This document shows, in pieces, positions 19,891-29,928 of a stretch of 64,000 nt of DNA. Position numbers and translations under genes: made by a program. Source of the stretch: Yoonia sp. (GTDB lineage: Bacteria; Pseudomonadota; Alphaproteobacteria; Rhodobacterales; Rhodobacteraceae). How positions within the stretch are numbered: position 1 is the first letter of the stretch; every line of letters starts with the position of its first letter. The stretch is taken from the NCBI GenBank assembly GCA_029250945.1, contig JAQXEG010000038.1:44087-108086 (forward strand). The letters are read 5' to 3'. The notes under the pieces are model-generated. The model ran no database searches. It was not told where the DNA came from and saw only the letters and a program-made list of their open reading frames with translations.

Positions 19891-21009
19891 TTAGACCCGC
19901 ATTGGCATCACGACGTAAACCGCAGAGGTATCATTCCCCTCGCGCATCAACGTCGGATCACCGGATGAGTTGAACATGAACACCGCATTCTCACGGTCAA
20001 CCTGGCTTGCAATTTCCAGCAGGTATTTCGCATTGAAACCGATTTCTAGACGCTCGTCAGAATAGGCAACGGCCAATTCTTCTTCCGCCGCGCCGCTATC
20101 TGGGGCGTTCACGGACAGAACCAATTTGTCCTCGTCCAGCGACAGCTTTACCGCTCGGGACCGTTCTGATGACACGGTCGCCACGCGGTCCACGGCCTTG
20201 GCGAAATCAGAGGCGTCCACCTCCAACTTGCGGGTGTTCCCTTGTGGGATCACGCGGGTGTAATCTGGGAATGTGCCGTCGATCACTTTGGATGTCAGCG
20301 TGATGTCTGGCGTCGCAAAGCGGATTTTTGTTTCTGATACGGACACGGCGATTTGCAAGTCATCATCATCAAGCAGCTTGCGCAGTTCGCCAACGGTTTT
20401 GCGCGGCACGATTACACCGGCCATGTCGCCCGCACCTTGTGGCAGATCGGCGTCGATGCGGGCCAAGCGGTGCCCGTCGGTCGCCACACAGCGCAGTACC
20501 TTGCCGCCGTCGCTATCGGCAACATGCATATAAACACCGTTCAAGTAATACCGTGTTTCTTCGGTTGAGATTGCGAATTTGGATTTGTCGAACAAGCGGC
20601 GCAACACTGGCGCGGGCGCCGAGAAATTCGCGGCATAATCGGACGATGCCATCACTGGGAAATCTTCGCGCGGCAATGTGGCCAGCGAAAAATTGGACCG
20701 CCCCGCCTCAATCGTCAAACGACCTGATGCGCCATCTTCAGTCAATGTGACCAAGGCACCGTCGGGCAATTTGCGTACAATTTCGTTCAGCGTCACGGCG
20801 GACACTGTTGTCGCACCTGCACGGGTCACTTGGGCCACGGCGCGGTCGACAACTTCAATATCCAGATCGGTTGCGCGGAATTGCACTGTGTCGCCTTCGG
20901 CCTCGATCAGCACGTTGGCCAGAATCGGGATTGTATTGCGACGCTCGACCACGGATTGCGCTTGGGCCACGGCCTTTAGCAGGGTTGCGCGTTCGATACT
21001 AATTTTCAT
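19891..21009 (-). CDS. dnaN: DNA polymerase III beta sliding clamp
   Basis: The ring-shaped processivity clamp of the replicative polymerase. It is 372 residues, with the typical N-terminus (MKISIERATLLKAVAQAQ), three repeats of the clamp fold, and the C-terminal VYVVMPMRV, which matches the conserved MPMR end of bacterial beta clamps. The gene lies 125 bases after dnaA on the same strand. That gap contains a 6-base perfect stem (ACAGTC/GACTGT, 21099-21113) of uncertain meaning. Confidence 0.99.
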   Translation of the reverse strand: MKISIERATLLKAVAQAQSVVERRNTIPILANVLIEAEGDTVQFRATDLDIEVVDRAVAQVTRAGATTVSAVTLNEIVRKLPDGALVTLTEDGASGRLTIEAGRSNFSLATLPREDFPVMASSDYAANFSAPAPVLRRLFDKSKFAISTEETRYYLNGVYMHVADSDGGKVLRCVATDGHRLARIDADLPQGAGDMAGVIVPRKTVGELRKLLDDDDLQIAVSVSETKIRFATPDITLTSKVIDGTFPDYTRVIPQGNTRKLEVDASDFAKAVDRVATVSSERSRAVKLSLDEDKLVLSVNAPDSGAAEEELAVAYSDERLEIGFNAKYLLEIASQVDRENAVFMFNSSGDPTLMREGNDTSAVYVVMPMRV

Positions 21010-21134
21010 GTCCCATGCTCCGCATTCATGATCTGGATTGCCCCGTTCGGGACGGGCAAACTACTGCATTTGCCGCCTTTCTCAAGGGGCTTTGTCAGAC
21101 AGTCAACGACTGTGGCAATGACGTCAAGTCGCGG

Positions 21135-22475
21135 TTATTCCGACAGGGACCGGCGCAGCAGCTCCAGATCATCCGCGATCTGGCTATCCGTGGCCTTCAA
21201 TTCCTCGATCCGGCGCACACCGTGCATGACGGTCGTGTGGTCACGCCCCCCAAATCGACGACCAATTTCCGGTAGGGAACGGCTGGTCATATGCTTAGCC
21301 AAATACATCGCCATCTGACGTGGACGGGCATAGGTGCGCACACGCTTCGGGCCGATCATCTCGGACAGGCGAATGTTGTAATGCTCGGAAACGCGGCGCT
21401 GAATTTCCTCGACGGTGACCTTGCGATCAGATGCTTTAAAGACGTCAGACAGGCAATCCTGTGTAAGTTCCAGCGTGATTTCACGACCGACAAGGGACGC
21501 GAACGCAAACAGACGGGTCAACGCGCCCTCAAGAACACGGACGTTTGTCGAAATACGGTGTGCCAAGAATTCCAGCACACCGGCAGAGATTTCAAGGTTC
21601 GGATACTGTGCGCGATACACATCTACCTTGGACTGCAAGATACCAAGACGCAGTTCATAATCGGTTGGGTGCAAGTCCACGACAAGACCACACTGAAGGC
21701 GGGATTTAATCCGCTCTTCTAGGTCTTTGATTTCGCCAGGGGCGCGGTCAGCGGAAATGATGATCTGCTTTCCCGCATCCACAAGGGCGTTGAACGTGTG
21801 GAAAAATTCCTCTTGTGTGCTGTCCTTGCCAGCCATGAACTGCACATCATCCACCATCAGCACGTCGACGGAGCGGAACAATTGTTTGAAATCCATCATC
21901 TTGCGATCACGCAAGGCGGTGATGAAGCGGTACATGAATTGCTCAGCTGACAAATACAGCACATTTAACTCAGGGCTACGGCGCTGCAATTCATGCGCGA
22001 TGGCGTGCATCAGGTGGGTTTTGCCAAGCCCGACACCACCATACAGAAACAGCGGATTGAACGTCACAGGGCCACCTTCGGCCACACGGCGGGCGGCGGC
22101 ATTAGCCAGCTCATTCGGTTTACCGACGATGAACGTATCGAACGTAAACCGCGAATCGAGCGGGGCACCGGCAATCTCATCCACGCGGGTTGGTTTCGGT
22201 ACCGGGTTCGCAGCACGCTGTGCGGGACGGGATGCACCGGACGCACGGAACACAAGGCGGCTTACGGGCTGACCATTCTGGGCAAGCTGATATTTGATCT
22301 GCTCACCAAAATTCTGATTCACATAATTGCCGATAAACGTGGTGGGGACCTGAAAGGTTACAACGCCATCTTCTGCCTGTGCAAATTCCAGCGGGGCGAT
22401 CCAATTGGAGAAATTATTTGCCCCGACGGTTGCCTTCAAAGCGTCCAACGTCGTCTGCCACATCTCGTTCGTCAT
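21135..22475 (-). CDS. dnaA: Chromosomal replication initiator protein DnaA
   Basis: DnaA opens the replication origin. At 446 residues it has an N-terminal helicase-interaction domain, a linker rich in Pro/Ala near 90-105, the AAA+ domain with Walker A GGVGLGKTHL and sensor/Walker B VDVLMVDDVQF, and the C-terminal DNA-binding helix with the diagnostic GRDHTTVMHGVRRIE. The ATG at 22475 is preceded by AGGAAAG. The gene heads the dnaA-dnaN-recF block; a 581-base region separates it from rpsT. Confidence 0.99.
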   Translation of the reverse strand: MTNEMWQTTLDALKATVGANNFSNWIAPLEFAQAEDGVVTFQVPTTFIGNYVNQNFGEQIKYQLAQNGQPVSRLVFRASGASRPAQRAANPVPKPTRVDEIAGAPLDSRFTFDTFIVGKPNELANAAARRVAEGGPVTFNPLFLYGGVGLGKTHLMHAIAHELQRRSPELNVLYLSAEQFMYRFITALRDRKMMDFKQLFRSVDVLMVDDVQFMAGKDSTQEEFFHTFNALVDAGKQIIISADRAPGEIKDLEERIKSRLQCGLVVDLHPTDYELRLGILQSKVDVYRAQYPNLEISAGVLEFLAHRISTNVRVLEGALTRLFAFASLVGREITLELTQDCLSDVFKASDRKVTVEEIQRRVSEHYNIRLSEMIGPKRVRTYARPRQMAMYLAKHMTSRSLPEIGRRFGGRDHTTVMHGVRRIEELKATDSQIADDLELLRRSLSE

Positions 22476-22988
22476 ACTGTCCCGTTTTCTTTCCTAAGTG
22501 CCACTGATCCCCCCCAAAGGTGACCACGATCCATCCTCGTCCTAGCCACAAAACAGCCCACCGCCCCAAAGGTCCCACTCGGGGGCACGCTGTCTTGCGT
22601 AACTCGTCTGATCGCCCTGTAAATGGCCCCTGCAGTACCGCAAAAATAGGCCAAAGGGCGCAACGTCGGGGTGTGGGGTTTCTCTGCAGCAGGACCCCCG
22701 CCAAAACAGACACAATGACAACCAACGAAAGACAGACCCATCTGTCGCCTCTGGTGTGCCGTTGCACAAATGACCAACAAAATATGGAAAATCAGGATCT
22801 ATTCCTGACCTCACATGTCGCTGGCGCCACTCATGTCCCCCCGGACCGATGTGAATCGCACCTGTACCTTAGCAACGTCTTGAGGCTTGCTTCAACACAA
22901 CAACGCGCTTGACTCGGGTCGATCCGAAAAAGAATCTATGACCCCTTTGAAAAGACGGGAAAAGTCGCTGTGGGTGTTGCCTAAAATA
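22476..22988. other. Long non-coding stretch upstream of dnaA
   Basis: The gap between rpsT and dnaA is 581 bases and must hold the dnaA promoter. I see no consensus DnaA box (TTATCCACA or close relatives) and no AT-rich unwinding region, so I cannot call an origin here. One perfect short inverted repeat, TCAGGA/TCCTGA, lies at 22792-22808. Open frames in this stretch have composition and residue content that look like noise. Confidence 0.4.
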
Positions 22989-23018
22989 CAAAAGCGCGCC
23001 CGCAAGGACGCGCTTTTG
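22989..23018 (-). terminator. rpsT: Rho-independent terminator of rpsT
   Basis: CAAAAGCGCG (22989-22998) and CGCGCTTTTG (23009-23018) form a perfect 10-base stem with a 10-base loop. Read leftward, from rpsT, the stem runs into CTTTTGTATTTTAG, a T-rich tail. It lies 38 bases past the rpsT stop. Confidence 0.85.
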
Positions 23019-23056
23019 ATCGTGTGCAAACGGGCAACAGATGCCCGCGAAATTAC

Positions 23057-23320
23057 TTAGCCCAATGCTTTGACGCGGGACGCCAAGCGGGACATTTTGC
23101 GGGACGCTGTGTTCTTGTGAACAACACCCTTTGTGACGCCGCGCATCAGCTCTGGCTGAGCGGCCTTCAGGGCAGCGGCGGCGGCGGCTTGGTCGCCGGA
23201 TGCAATCGCTTCTTCAACAGCGCGCAGGTGCGTACGGATGCGCGAACGGCGCATTTTGTTAACTGCAAAACGGGCTTCGTTCTGACGCGCGCGTTTTTTC
23301 GCTTGTGGTGTATTTGCCAT
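23057..23320 (-). CDS. rpsT: 30S ribosomal protein S20
   Basis: An 87-residue basic protein that binds 16S rRNA in the small subunit. The start [15 protein letters not shown] is characteristic, as is [16 protein letters not shown] at the C-terminal end. It lies upstream of dnaA on the same strand, as in many alphaproteobacteria, and has its own terminator. No long leader structure is obvious in the 147 bases before it. Confidence 0.98.
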   Translation of the reverse strand: MANTPQAKKRARQNEARFAVNKMRRSRIRTHLRAVEEAIASGDQAAAAAALKAAQPELMRGVTKGVVHKNTASRKMSRLASRVKALG

Positions 23321-23467
23321 GGTGTTCGTTCCCTCGGGTTCGGGTCAATAAATATCATATGCGCAATTGGCCCGACCGGGTTTCAAGAACCGGTTCATCT
23401 GGTCTAGCGGACCGCACACGCATTTATGTAGGCGTCTTTAGCGAATGAACCCCCTGAATGGAAGCCC

Positions 23468-24244
23468 CTATTTGTCGCGGAACTGCGCCTCTCGCTTTTC
23501 GGCAAAGGCGGCCATGCCTTCGGCCTGATCCTCGGTCGCAAAGAGTGATTGGAACAGACGGCGTTCGTAGTTCACCCCTTCGGCCAAGGTCGTCTCATAG
23601 GCGCGGTTCACCGCATCCTTAGCGGCAATCGTTGCGATCTGGGATTTCTCGGCAATCTTGGCGGCCGTTTTCTGCGCCTCTTTCACCAGCTTAGACGCGG
23701 GCACGATGCGGCTGACCAAGCCGGCACGCTCGGCCTCTTCGGCATCCATAAACCGGCCTGTCAGATTCATGTCCATTGCTTTGGATTTACCCACATAGCG
23801 GGTCAGACGCTGCGTCCCGCCGATACCTGCAATCACACCAAGATTAATTTCGGGCTGGCCAAACTTGGCCGTATCCGCGGCAATAATGAAGTCACACATC
23901 ATCGCCAATTCGCACCCGCCACCCAGCGCATAGCCTGCAACAGCCGCGATAATCGGCTTGCGGGTATTGTTGAACTTCGTTGTCTCAGCGGCAAAATAAT
24001 TGCGCGTGTACATGTCGACAAACGACCGTTCGGCCATCTCTGTAATATCGGCACCGGCGGCAAACGCCTTTTCCGATCCAGTGATCACGATGCAGCGCAC
24101 CTTATCATTGGCATCCGCTTCCTCGAGCGCCTGACACAGCTCGGACATCAGCGCGGCGTTCAACGCATTCAACGCATCTGGTCGGTTCAATGTGATCGTC
24201 GCCACATCATCTGCAATATCAACAATGATCGTTTCAAAGGCCAT
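23468..24244 (-). CDS. Enoyl-CoA hydratase
   Basis: A 258-residue crotonase-fold enzyme that hydrates trans-2-enoyl-CoA in beta-oxidation. The oxyanion-hole motif is [16 protein letters not shown] near residues 98-113, and the two catalytic glutamates fit the Glu of GGGCELA and of [11 protein letters not shown]. Full family length, with no fused dehydrogenase. It stands between rpsT and mutM and does not share an operon with other fatty acid genes. Confidence 0.93.
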   Translation of the reverse strand: MAFETIIVDIADDVATITLNRPDALNALNAALMSELCQALEEADANDKVRCIVITGSEKAFAAGADITEMAERSFVDMYTRNYFAAETTKFNNTRKPIIAAVAGYALGGGCELAMMCDFIIAADTAKFGQPEINLGVIAGIGGTQRLTRYVGKSKAMDMNLTGRFMDAEEAERAGLVSRIVPASKLVKEAQKTAAKIAEKSQIATIAAKDAVNRAYETTLAEGVNYERRLFQSLFATEDQAEGMAAFAEKREAQFRDK

Positions 24245-24308
24245 CGGGTGTTCCGTAAGTTACCGCAATCAGACCCGATTGATGTAACACGCGCGGCGGC
24301 GGATCAAG

Positions 24309-25160
24309 CTATCTTTGGCATTGCGGACAAAAGAAGGATGAGCGTCCCGATTGCACGATTCGGCTGATTTCCTTTTGGCACCCGTCGGTTGGGCAGGGAT
24401 TTCCGGCCTGATCGTAAACCGCGAAATTATGTTGAAAATAACCCAATTCGCCATCCGCCTGACGATAATCCTTTAGCGATGAACCACCCGCTTCAATCGC
24501 CTCGCCCAGCACGTCACGGATCAGTGGCACAAGGCTGCGGACACGTTTGGCGCTGATCGCCCCTGCCTTGCGGGCAGGATGGATGCCCGCACGGAACAAA
24601 ACCTCGCAGACGTAAATGTTGCCCAAACCCGATACGATTCGTTGGTCCAATAGTGCGGATTTGATCGGGGTGTTGCGCCCCTTTAGGCGGGCGACCAGAT
24701 AATCTTCGTCGAATACATTGCCAAGCGGCTCTGGCCCCAGATCGCGAATAAGCCAAAATTCATCTTCACCCCCCGTGTCCATCAAATCCATCGCACCAAA
24801 GCGACGGGCGTCGTTAAACGTGATGCGCGCATCATTCGCCATGTGGAACACAACATGGTCATGTTTCGCAGCGGCAGGATGCGGATGATGAAAATCACCC
24901 ACCGTATGCCCCGAAATCGTCATCCGCCCCGACATGCCCAAATGGATCAGCAACGTCTCTCCGCTATCCAAATCCGCGAGGATATATTTGGACCGCCGCC
25001 GCAGTCGCAGGACCGTCTTCCCCGTCAAACGATCGGCCATGCCTTCTGGAAACGGCCAGCGCAGGTCGGGGCGGTTCACATCGGCGCGGGCGATCTGTAC
25101 GCCTTCCATCACCGGGGCTAACCCGCGACGAACCGTCTCGACCTCTGGTAATTCGGGCAT
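24309..25160 (-). CDS. mutM: Formamidopyrimidine-DNA glycosylase
   Basis: Base-excision enzyme removing 8-oxoguanine and ring-opened purines. The mature N-terminus PELPEVETV contains catalytic Pro and Glu; the C-terminal zinc finger is [12 protein letters not shown] plus FFCPQCQR, with four Cys. Length 283 residues, as usual. It is divergent from ubiE across 82 bases, a pairing often seen in alphaproteobacteria. Confidence 0.98.
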   Translation of the reverse strand: MPELPEVETVRRGLAPVMEGVQIARADVNRPDLRWPFPEGMADRLTGKTVLRLRRRSKYILADLDSGETLLIHLGMSGRMTISGHTVGDFHHPHPAAAKHDHVVFHMANDARITFNDARRFGAMDLMDTGGEDEFWLIRDLGPEPLGNVFDEDYLVARLKGRNTPIKSALLDQRIVSGLGNIYVCEVLFRAGIHPARKAGAISAKRVRSLVPLIRDVLGEAIEAGGSSLKDYRQADGELGYFQHNFAVYDQAGNPCPTDGCQKEISRIVQSGRSSFFCPQCQR

Positions 25161-25208
25161 GGGACACTTTCTATAAGCTAACGGGCGCTATATAGCCCAT
25201 TTGAGCCC

Positions 25209-25214
25209 TATAAT
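25209..25214 (+). promoter_or_regulatory. Possible -10 element of the ubiE-ubiB operon
   Basis: A perfect TATAAT stands 29 bases before the ubiE ATG. No good -35 hexamer is present 16-18 bases upstream, so this is a position-based suggestion only. Transcription from here would give a leader of about 22 bases. Confidence 0.35.
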
Positions 25215-25242
25215 TGGTGGCCCCGCAAAGGACGACAAGCCC

Positions 25243-25986
25243 ATGACCGAAAATATAACACACTTTGGTTTTGAAACCGTCCCAGAGGACGAGAAAAAGG
25301 GCCGCGTGCAGGGCGTCTTTACCTCCGTGGCCAATAAATACGACATCATGAACGACGTCATGTCCGTCGGCATCCACCGCATCTGGAAAGAGGCGATGAT
25401 GGATTGGCTTGCACCGCGCGCAGGTCAAAAGCTGCTCGATGTGGCAGGTGGCACTGGCGACGTTTCGTTCAAATTTCTGGATCGCGCCGGATCGGGCCAC
25501 GCCACCGTCTGCGATATCACCGAATCCATGTTGTTGGCGGGCAAAACCCGCGCCGAGGCCGCGGCAATGTCAGAGAGCCTGGACTGGGTCGTCGGCGACG
25601 CGATGGCGCTGCCGTTCCCCGACAACACATTCGACGTCTATACAATCAGCTTTGGCATCCGCAACGTGACCCGTCCCCAAGAGGCGCTGAACGAGGCTTA
25701 CCGTGTCTTGCGTCCCGGTGGTCGGTTGATGGTGCTGGAATTCAGCCAGCTGCCAAACCCAATGATGCAGGCCGCCTATGACGCCTATTCGTTCAACGTG
25801 ATCCCGCAAATGGGCAAAATGATCACCGGTGATCGCGACAGCTATCAATATCTGGTCGAATCGATCCGCAAATTCCCCGATCAGGATACGTTCCTCGAGA
25901 TGGTGAAAACCGCAGGCTTCGACAACGCGAAATACAGCAACCTGTCGATGGGCATTGCGGCGCTTCATTCGGGCTGGAAGCTGTAA
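25243..25986 (+). CDS. ubiE: Ubiquinone/menaquinone biosynthesis C-methyltransferase
   Basis: UbiE methylates the quinone ring (C-2 of the ubiquinone precursor) using SAM. The 247-residue protein has the SAM motif [13 protein letters not shown] near residue 66 and [17 protein letters not shown], the UbiE-specific segment, plus [10 protein letters not shown] chose the ATG at 25243 behind AAAGGA; a TTG at 25201 keeps the frame open but adds non-family residues. ubiB follows with no gap. Confidence 0.97.
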   Translation: MTENITHFGFETVPEDEKKGRVQGVFTSVANKYDIMNDVMSVGIHRIWKEAMMDWLAPRAGQKLLDVAGGTGDVSFKFLDRAGSGHATVCDITESMLLAGKTRAEAAAMSESLDWVVGDAMALPFPDNTFDVYTISFGIRNVTRPQEALNEAYRVLRPGGRLMVLEFSQLPNPMMQAAYDAYSFNVIPQMGKMITGDRDSYQYLVESIRKFPDQDTFLEMVKTAGFDNAKYSNLSMGIAALHSGWKL

Positions 25987-27516
25987 ATGCGCGGCCCGCA
26001 TAATATTATCCGGCTGATCCGCACTGGCGCCACACTGGAACGGACTGGCGCGATGAATATCATCCTCGACGCGTTTGAGGTGGGTCCCGTCTTGCGCGTG
26101 CTATTCCGCGGCTTGGTTTGGCCGTTTCAGTGGCTTGGCTACAAGGGCGACGTGACGATGCCACCGGCCCCCCGCGCGCTAACCGCGCTTGGCCCGGCCT
26201 ACATCAAATTCGGACAGGTCCTGTCCACCCGCCCCGATGTTGTCGGTGATGAACTGGCCGTGCAGATGCGGGTCCTGCAGGATAAGCTGCCACCATTCTC
26301 CATGAAAGAGGCCGAAGCGGAAATTGAGGCCGAACTGGGCCAACCTGTTGCCGAATTGTTTAGCAGCTTTTCCGAACCCGTCGCCGCCGCATCGTTGGCA
26401 CAAGTCCACAAGGCGCATCTGGCCGACACGGGCGAAGCGGTCGCGGTCAAAATTCTGCGCCCCGGCATCGAAAAGGCATTTCGCAAAGACATTGATGCAT
26501 TCTATTTTGCCGCCCGCACAATCGAATTGCTGTCGCCATCATCGCGGCGTCTGCGTCCGATGGATGTTATTACGCATTTCGAAGGCGTCGTAACCGGTGA
26601 ATTGGACTTGCGCCTCGAAAGCTCTGCCGCGTCCGAATTCGCTGCAAATACCGAAAACGACGCTGGTTTTGACGTGCCAAAGGTCCGTTGGCATTTATCC
26701 GGTCGGCGGGTCATGACGCTCGACTGGGTCGAAGGGTTAAGCATCGGCGACAACGCGGCATTGGATGCCGCAGGCCACGACCGCCGCGCCCTTGCCTCAC
26801 GCGTGTTGCAATTGTTTTTGAACCAGGCGCTGCGCGACGGATTTTTCCATGGCGATATGCATCAGGGGAACCTGAAGGTGAACGCCGACGGTGATATCGT
26901 CGCCTATGATTTTGGGATCATGGGGCGGATTGATGAATACACCCGCCGTGTTTACGCCGAAATTCTGTTCGGCTTTATCCGCAAGGATTACAATCGCGTG
27001 GCCGAGGTTCACTTTGAAGCAGGCTACGTTCCTGCCCACATGGATGTGGACGAATTTGCGCGTGCCCTACGCGCTGTCGGCGAGCCAATATTCGGGATGG
27101 ACGCGAGCCGAATTTCTATGGCGCGTTTGTTGTCATATCTGTTCGAGGTCACCGAACGTTTCGGCATGGAGACGCGAACCGAATTGATCCTGTTGCAGCG
27201 CACCATGGTGGTTGTCGAAGGCGTCGCACGATCCTTGGACCCGCACATGAACCTTTGGCACGATGCCCGCCCGGTCGTCGAAAACTATATCAAGGATTCG
27301 ATTGGACCAAAGGCGCTTGCGACCGACCTTGCAAAGACTGTTCGCATCCTAGCCCGCTTTGGGCCGCTGTTGCCCAAGATGGCAGAAAACGCCCTGATTC
27401 AGACGAACAATCCACCAGCCGAAGCCCGCCCCAACAATCGTGCGGCATGGATTGGATGGGTTGGAATTGGTGGTGCGCTCGGCGCGGCGTTGATGTTTGC
27501 GATACAGTCCCTCTAA
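25987..27516 (+). CDS. ubiB: UbiB-family protein kinase-like factor for ubiquinone synthesis
   Basis: A 509-residue member of the ABC1/ADCK/UbiB atypical kinase family, needed for ubiquinone production although its reaction is still debated (ATPase rather than classical kinase). The N-terminal family motif appears as LGPAYIKFGQVLSTRPD, with a kinase-like body (VAVKILRPGI, FFHGDMHQGNL, YDFGIMGRI). Two hydrophobic stretches at the C-terminus (WIGWVGIGGALGAALMF) anchor it in the membrane. The ATG abuts the ubiE stop. Confidence 0.96.
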   Translation: MRGPHNIIRLIRTGATLERTGAMNIILDAFEVGPVLRVLFRGLVWPFQWLGYKGDVTMPPAPRALTALGPAYIKFGQVLSTRPDVVGDELAVQMRVLQDKLPPFSMKEAEAEIEAELGQPVAELFSSFSEPVAAASLAQVHKAHLADTGEAVAVKILRPGIEKAFRKDIDAFYFAARTIELLSPSSRRLRPMDVITHFEGVVTGELDLRLESSAASEFAANTENDAGFDVPKVRWHLSGRRVMTLDWVEGLSIGDNAALDAAGHDRRALASRVLQLFLNQALRDGFFHGDMHQGNLKVNADGDIVAYDFGIMGRIDEYTRRVYAEILFGFIRKDYNRVAEVHFEAGYVPAHMDVDEFARALRAVGEPIFGMDASRISMARLLSYLFEVTERFGMETRTELILLQRTMVVVEGVARSLDPHMNLWHDARPVVENYIKDSIGPKALATDLAKTVRILARFGPLLPKMAENALIQTNNPPAEARPNNRAAWIGWVGIGGALGAALMFAIQSL

Positions 27517-28052
27517 ATCGATGGGTCGCGTAATGCTGATACCTGTGACGCGGAAATTGCGGCCTCTCCCTCAAGAATAAGAATGGATTCGGTCCCTTCA
27601 GAGCGCACCTCTGTGACAGTGCTGTAAACATCGACTGGATCTTGGGACAACGCCTCCTCATCCGCATAGCTGACGATTTTGAATGAATACAAACCGTGGG
27701 GAAGTGACGTCCCGTCCGACGGCCCATTCCACGCGACAGGTTCCGCACTCACGGGAACCGCAAACCGATCGACTTCATCACCTGCGTTATCGCGCACGAC
27801 GATTTCGGCGGTGGCGGCAATACTGACTGGATTCGGCGCAAGGGTAATTGCGTCGCCATCATAGTAACCAGCAGCATTTGCGCGGGCCTCCTTCCCGACA
27901 AGATTGGCCATCTGCGCCGAACAATTGGTCCCCAATTGAGTCGCCAGCCCTTGCAAAAGTTGATTTCTCTGCACTTGTTGTTCAACGCCCGAAAACGTCG
28001 CCAATTGGACGGGATTGCCCCTATGCGCAAGGATTACACGGTTTTGTCGCAC
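27513..28052 (-). pseudogene. flgD: 5'-truncated flagellar hook-capping gene remnant (flgD)
   Basis: The frame encodes most of FlgD, the scaffold that caps the growing flagellar hook, but only from VQLATFSGVEQQVQRN onward; family members have about 60 further N-terminal residues containing the TTQLxNQDPLNP region, absent here. The C-terminal beta domain (ITLAPNPVSIAATAEIVVRD, then LPHGLYSFKIVS) is intact. Its apparent GTG start lies inside the 3' end of the neighbouring oxidoreductase gene, so no room remains for the missing part. No other flagellar gene is in the window. I infer a leftover of a deleted or moved flagellar cluster. Confidence 0.75.
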
Positions 28053-29083
28053 GACCCGTCGGCGTCAGATGCCACCGCAAGATCAAGAACCGCCTGCAAC
28101 GCGGCGCCGCGCCTGAAATCGGGGAACACCTGTTCGGCATTGCGCACGGCATCAATGAACCGCACGTAGTTTGTTGGCACATCAGGGGTTGGCACATCAA
28201 CCCATTTGGTCGCCTCAAGATCGTCACCGGTGCAGGCACGCAGGCGGCTTTCCCATCCTTCAAACCGGACGTCCAAACCACCCTTGGCCCCGTAAATCCG
28301 CAGGCTAAGATCATTCAGATGACCACTGGCAAAGCGACTGGCGTGGATCACACCAACCGCGCCATTTTCCAGCTGCATATGCATGTTCATGCTGTCGTTG
28401 GCATCCAGCGGATATTCCCCGATCTGGTTGCCCTCTGCCTTATCAAAGGTGGTTAGCCGACACGACAACGACGCGGCATCCGACCCGGCAACAAAAGTAG
28501 CGTAATCCAGAATATGCACGCCAACATCGCCCAGCACACCCATAGACCCGTGTTGTGTGGACAACCGCCAGAGCCACTGACTCTCGGTTTTCCAATCACC
28601 CCATGCGGCTTGGGTCAGCCAGCTTTGTAGATAGGCGGCCTCAAAATGACGAACCTCACCGATGTCGCCGTTTGCAACCATCTTGGCGGCAGCGATTAGC
28701 GCGGGGACATTGCGGTAGGTCAGGTTGACCATATTGACGACGCCCGCGTCAGCCGCAGCCTGCGCCATTTCATCGGCATCCGCGGCGTTGGCGGCCAGTG
28801 GTTTTTCGCACAAAACATGTTTGCCCGCGGCAAGCAGCGGCAGGGTTGTGACGCGATGCACGCCGTCAGGGGTTACATTGGACGCGGCATCAAACGCGCC
28901 CCATGCAATCGCCTCTTCCACAGAGGCAAAGCCGTTAGGGATGTCATGCTTGGCACAGAAATCAGCCAGCCGATCAGGATCTGTATCAACCCCCGCGACC
29001 AAGGAAACGCCGCCCATTTTTGCATAAGCCTCGGCATGGTCATTCGCCATACCGCCGGTGCCAACAATCAAAACGCGGATCAT
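28034..29083 (-). CDS. Gfo/Idh/MocA-family oxidoreductase (ThuB-like)
   Basis: A 349-residue NAD(P)-dependent sugar or polyol dehydrogenase. The Rossmann motif is [20 protein letters not shown] at the N-terminus and the catalytic-lysine region is [11 protein letters not shown] near residue 90. The start overlaps the ThuA-like gene by four bases (ATGA, 29080-29083). In Sinorhizobium, ThuA and ThuB (a MocA-type dehydrogenase) act together in catabolism of trehalose and related sugars via 3-keto forms; a similar two-step function is plausible here. Its 3' end runs over the flgD remnant. Confidence 0.87.
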   Translation of the reverse strand: MIRVLIVGTGGMANDHAEAYAKMGGVSLVAGVDTDPDRLADFCAKHDIPNGFASVEEAIAWGAFDAASNVTPDGVHRVTTLPLLAAGKHVLCEKPLAANAADADEMAQAAADAGVVNMVNLTYRNVPALIAAAKMVANGDIGEVRHFEAAYLQSWLTQAAWGDWKTESQWLWRLSTQHGSMGVLGDVGVHILDYATFVAGSDAASLSCRLTTFDKAEGNQIGEYPLDANDSMNMHMQLENGAVGVIHASRFASGHLNDLSLRIYGAKGGLDVRFEGWESRLRACTGDDLEATKWVDVPTPDVPTNYVRFIDAVRNAEQVFPDFRRGAALQAVLDLAVASDADGSCDKTV

Positions 29084-29865
29084 TTGAACCCTTCCTCACC
29101 GTCTTGGTGAAGGCGCGGGCCACGTTCAACAATAGGCTCTAACGCGGCCTCAACAGGCACATTTGGGGCATCATTCACACCCCGCACACGCGGCGCGGGA
29201 TTATAGGCCCAGCGTACAGCATTGGACAGCACACGCTGCACATTGGCATCGTGATAAGTGGGATAGGTTTCGTGACCCGGACGGAAATAAAACACGTTCC
29301 CCGCACCACGTTTATACGTCAGGCCAGATCGGAACACCTCCCCCCCCTGAAACCAGCTGATGAACACAGTCTCTAGCGGTTCAGGCACACCAAAGGGTTC
29401 GCCATACATTTCCTCATGCTCAAGCTCGAAGTGATCAGGCAGACCCGCGGCAATCGGATGATTGCGGGACGTCACCCAAAGGCGTTCACGCTCCCCCGCT
29501 TCGCGCCACGTCAGATTGCAAGGTGTGCCCATAAGCCGCTTAAAGATTTTCGCAAAATGCGCAGAATGCAACAGGATCAGCCCCATGCCTGCATTCACAT
29601 GATCGGCGACACGCTCAACGATTTCGTCCGAAACGTCACCATGCGCCGCGTGACCCCACCACAACAATACGTCAGTGTCGGCAAGGCGATCCTCGGACAA
29701 ACCGTGTTCGGGGTCTCGCAACGTGGCCGTGGTGGCGGTGATCCCACCCGCTGCATTCAGCGCCGCAGCAATCGCGCCATGCATCCCGTCGGGGTACAAA
29801 TCCGCGACAATCTGATTGGTTTTCTCATGGACATTCTCGCCCCAGACAACAGCCTTGATGATCAT
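29080..29865 (-). CDS. ThuA-domain protein (trehalose utilisation type)
   Basis: A 261-residue cytoplasmic protein of the ThuA family with a glutamine amidotransferase-like fold ([10 protein letters not shown] at the N-terminus, [14 protein letters not shown] near residue 75, [16 protein letters not shown] near the C-terminus). I chose the ATG at 29865, which has an AAAGGTG site. It is the first gene of a pair with the MocA-type oxidoreductase. The exact reaction of ThuA proteins is not settled; sugar catabolism is the family-level expectation. Confidence 0.85.
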   Translation of the reverse strand: MIIKAVVWGENVHEKTNQIVADLYPDGMHGAIAAALNAAGGITATTATLRDPEHGLSEDRLADTDVLLWWGHAAHGDVSDEIVERVADHVNAGMGLILLHSAHFAKIFKRLMGTPCNLTWREAGERERLWVTSRNHPIAAGLPDHFELEHEEMYGEPFGVPEPLETVFISWFQGGEVFRSGLTYKRGAGNVFYFRPGHETYPTYHDANVQRVLSNAVRWAYNPAPRVRGVNDAPNVPVEAALEPIVERGPRLHQDGEEGFK

Positions 29866-29928
29866 ATTGACACCTTTCCAAATCGCTTTGGATTGATGAT
29901 TGCGTCTATTCCCGCGTCTTGACAAGCG

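Noticed and set aside
22472..22912. Open frames on both strands in the gap upstream of dnaA
   Set aside because: They overlap each other, lack ribosome sites, and their residue content (rich in Cys, Arg, His and Pro without pattern) looks like translated non-coding DNA.
22476..23056. Chromosome origin upstream of dnaA
   Set aside because: No DnaA box cluster and no AT-rich unwinding stretch could be found by eye.
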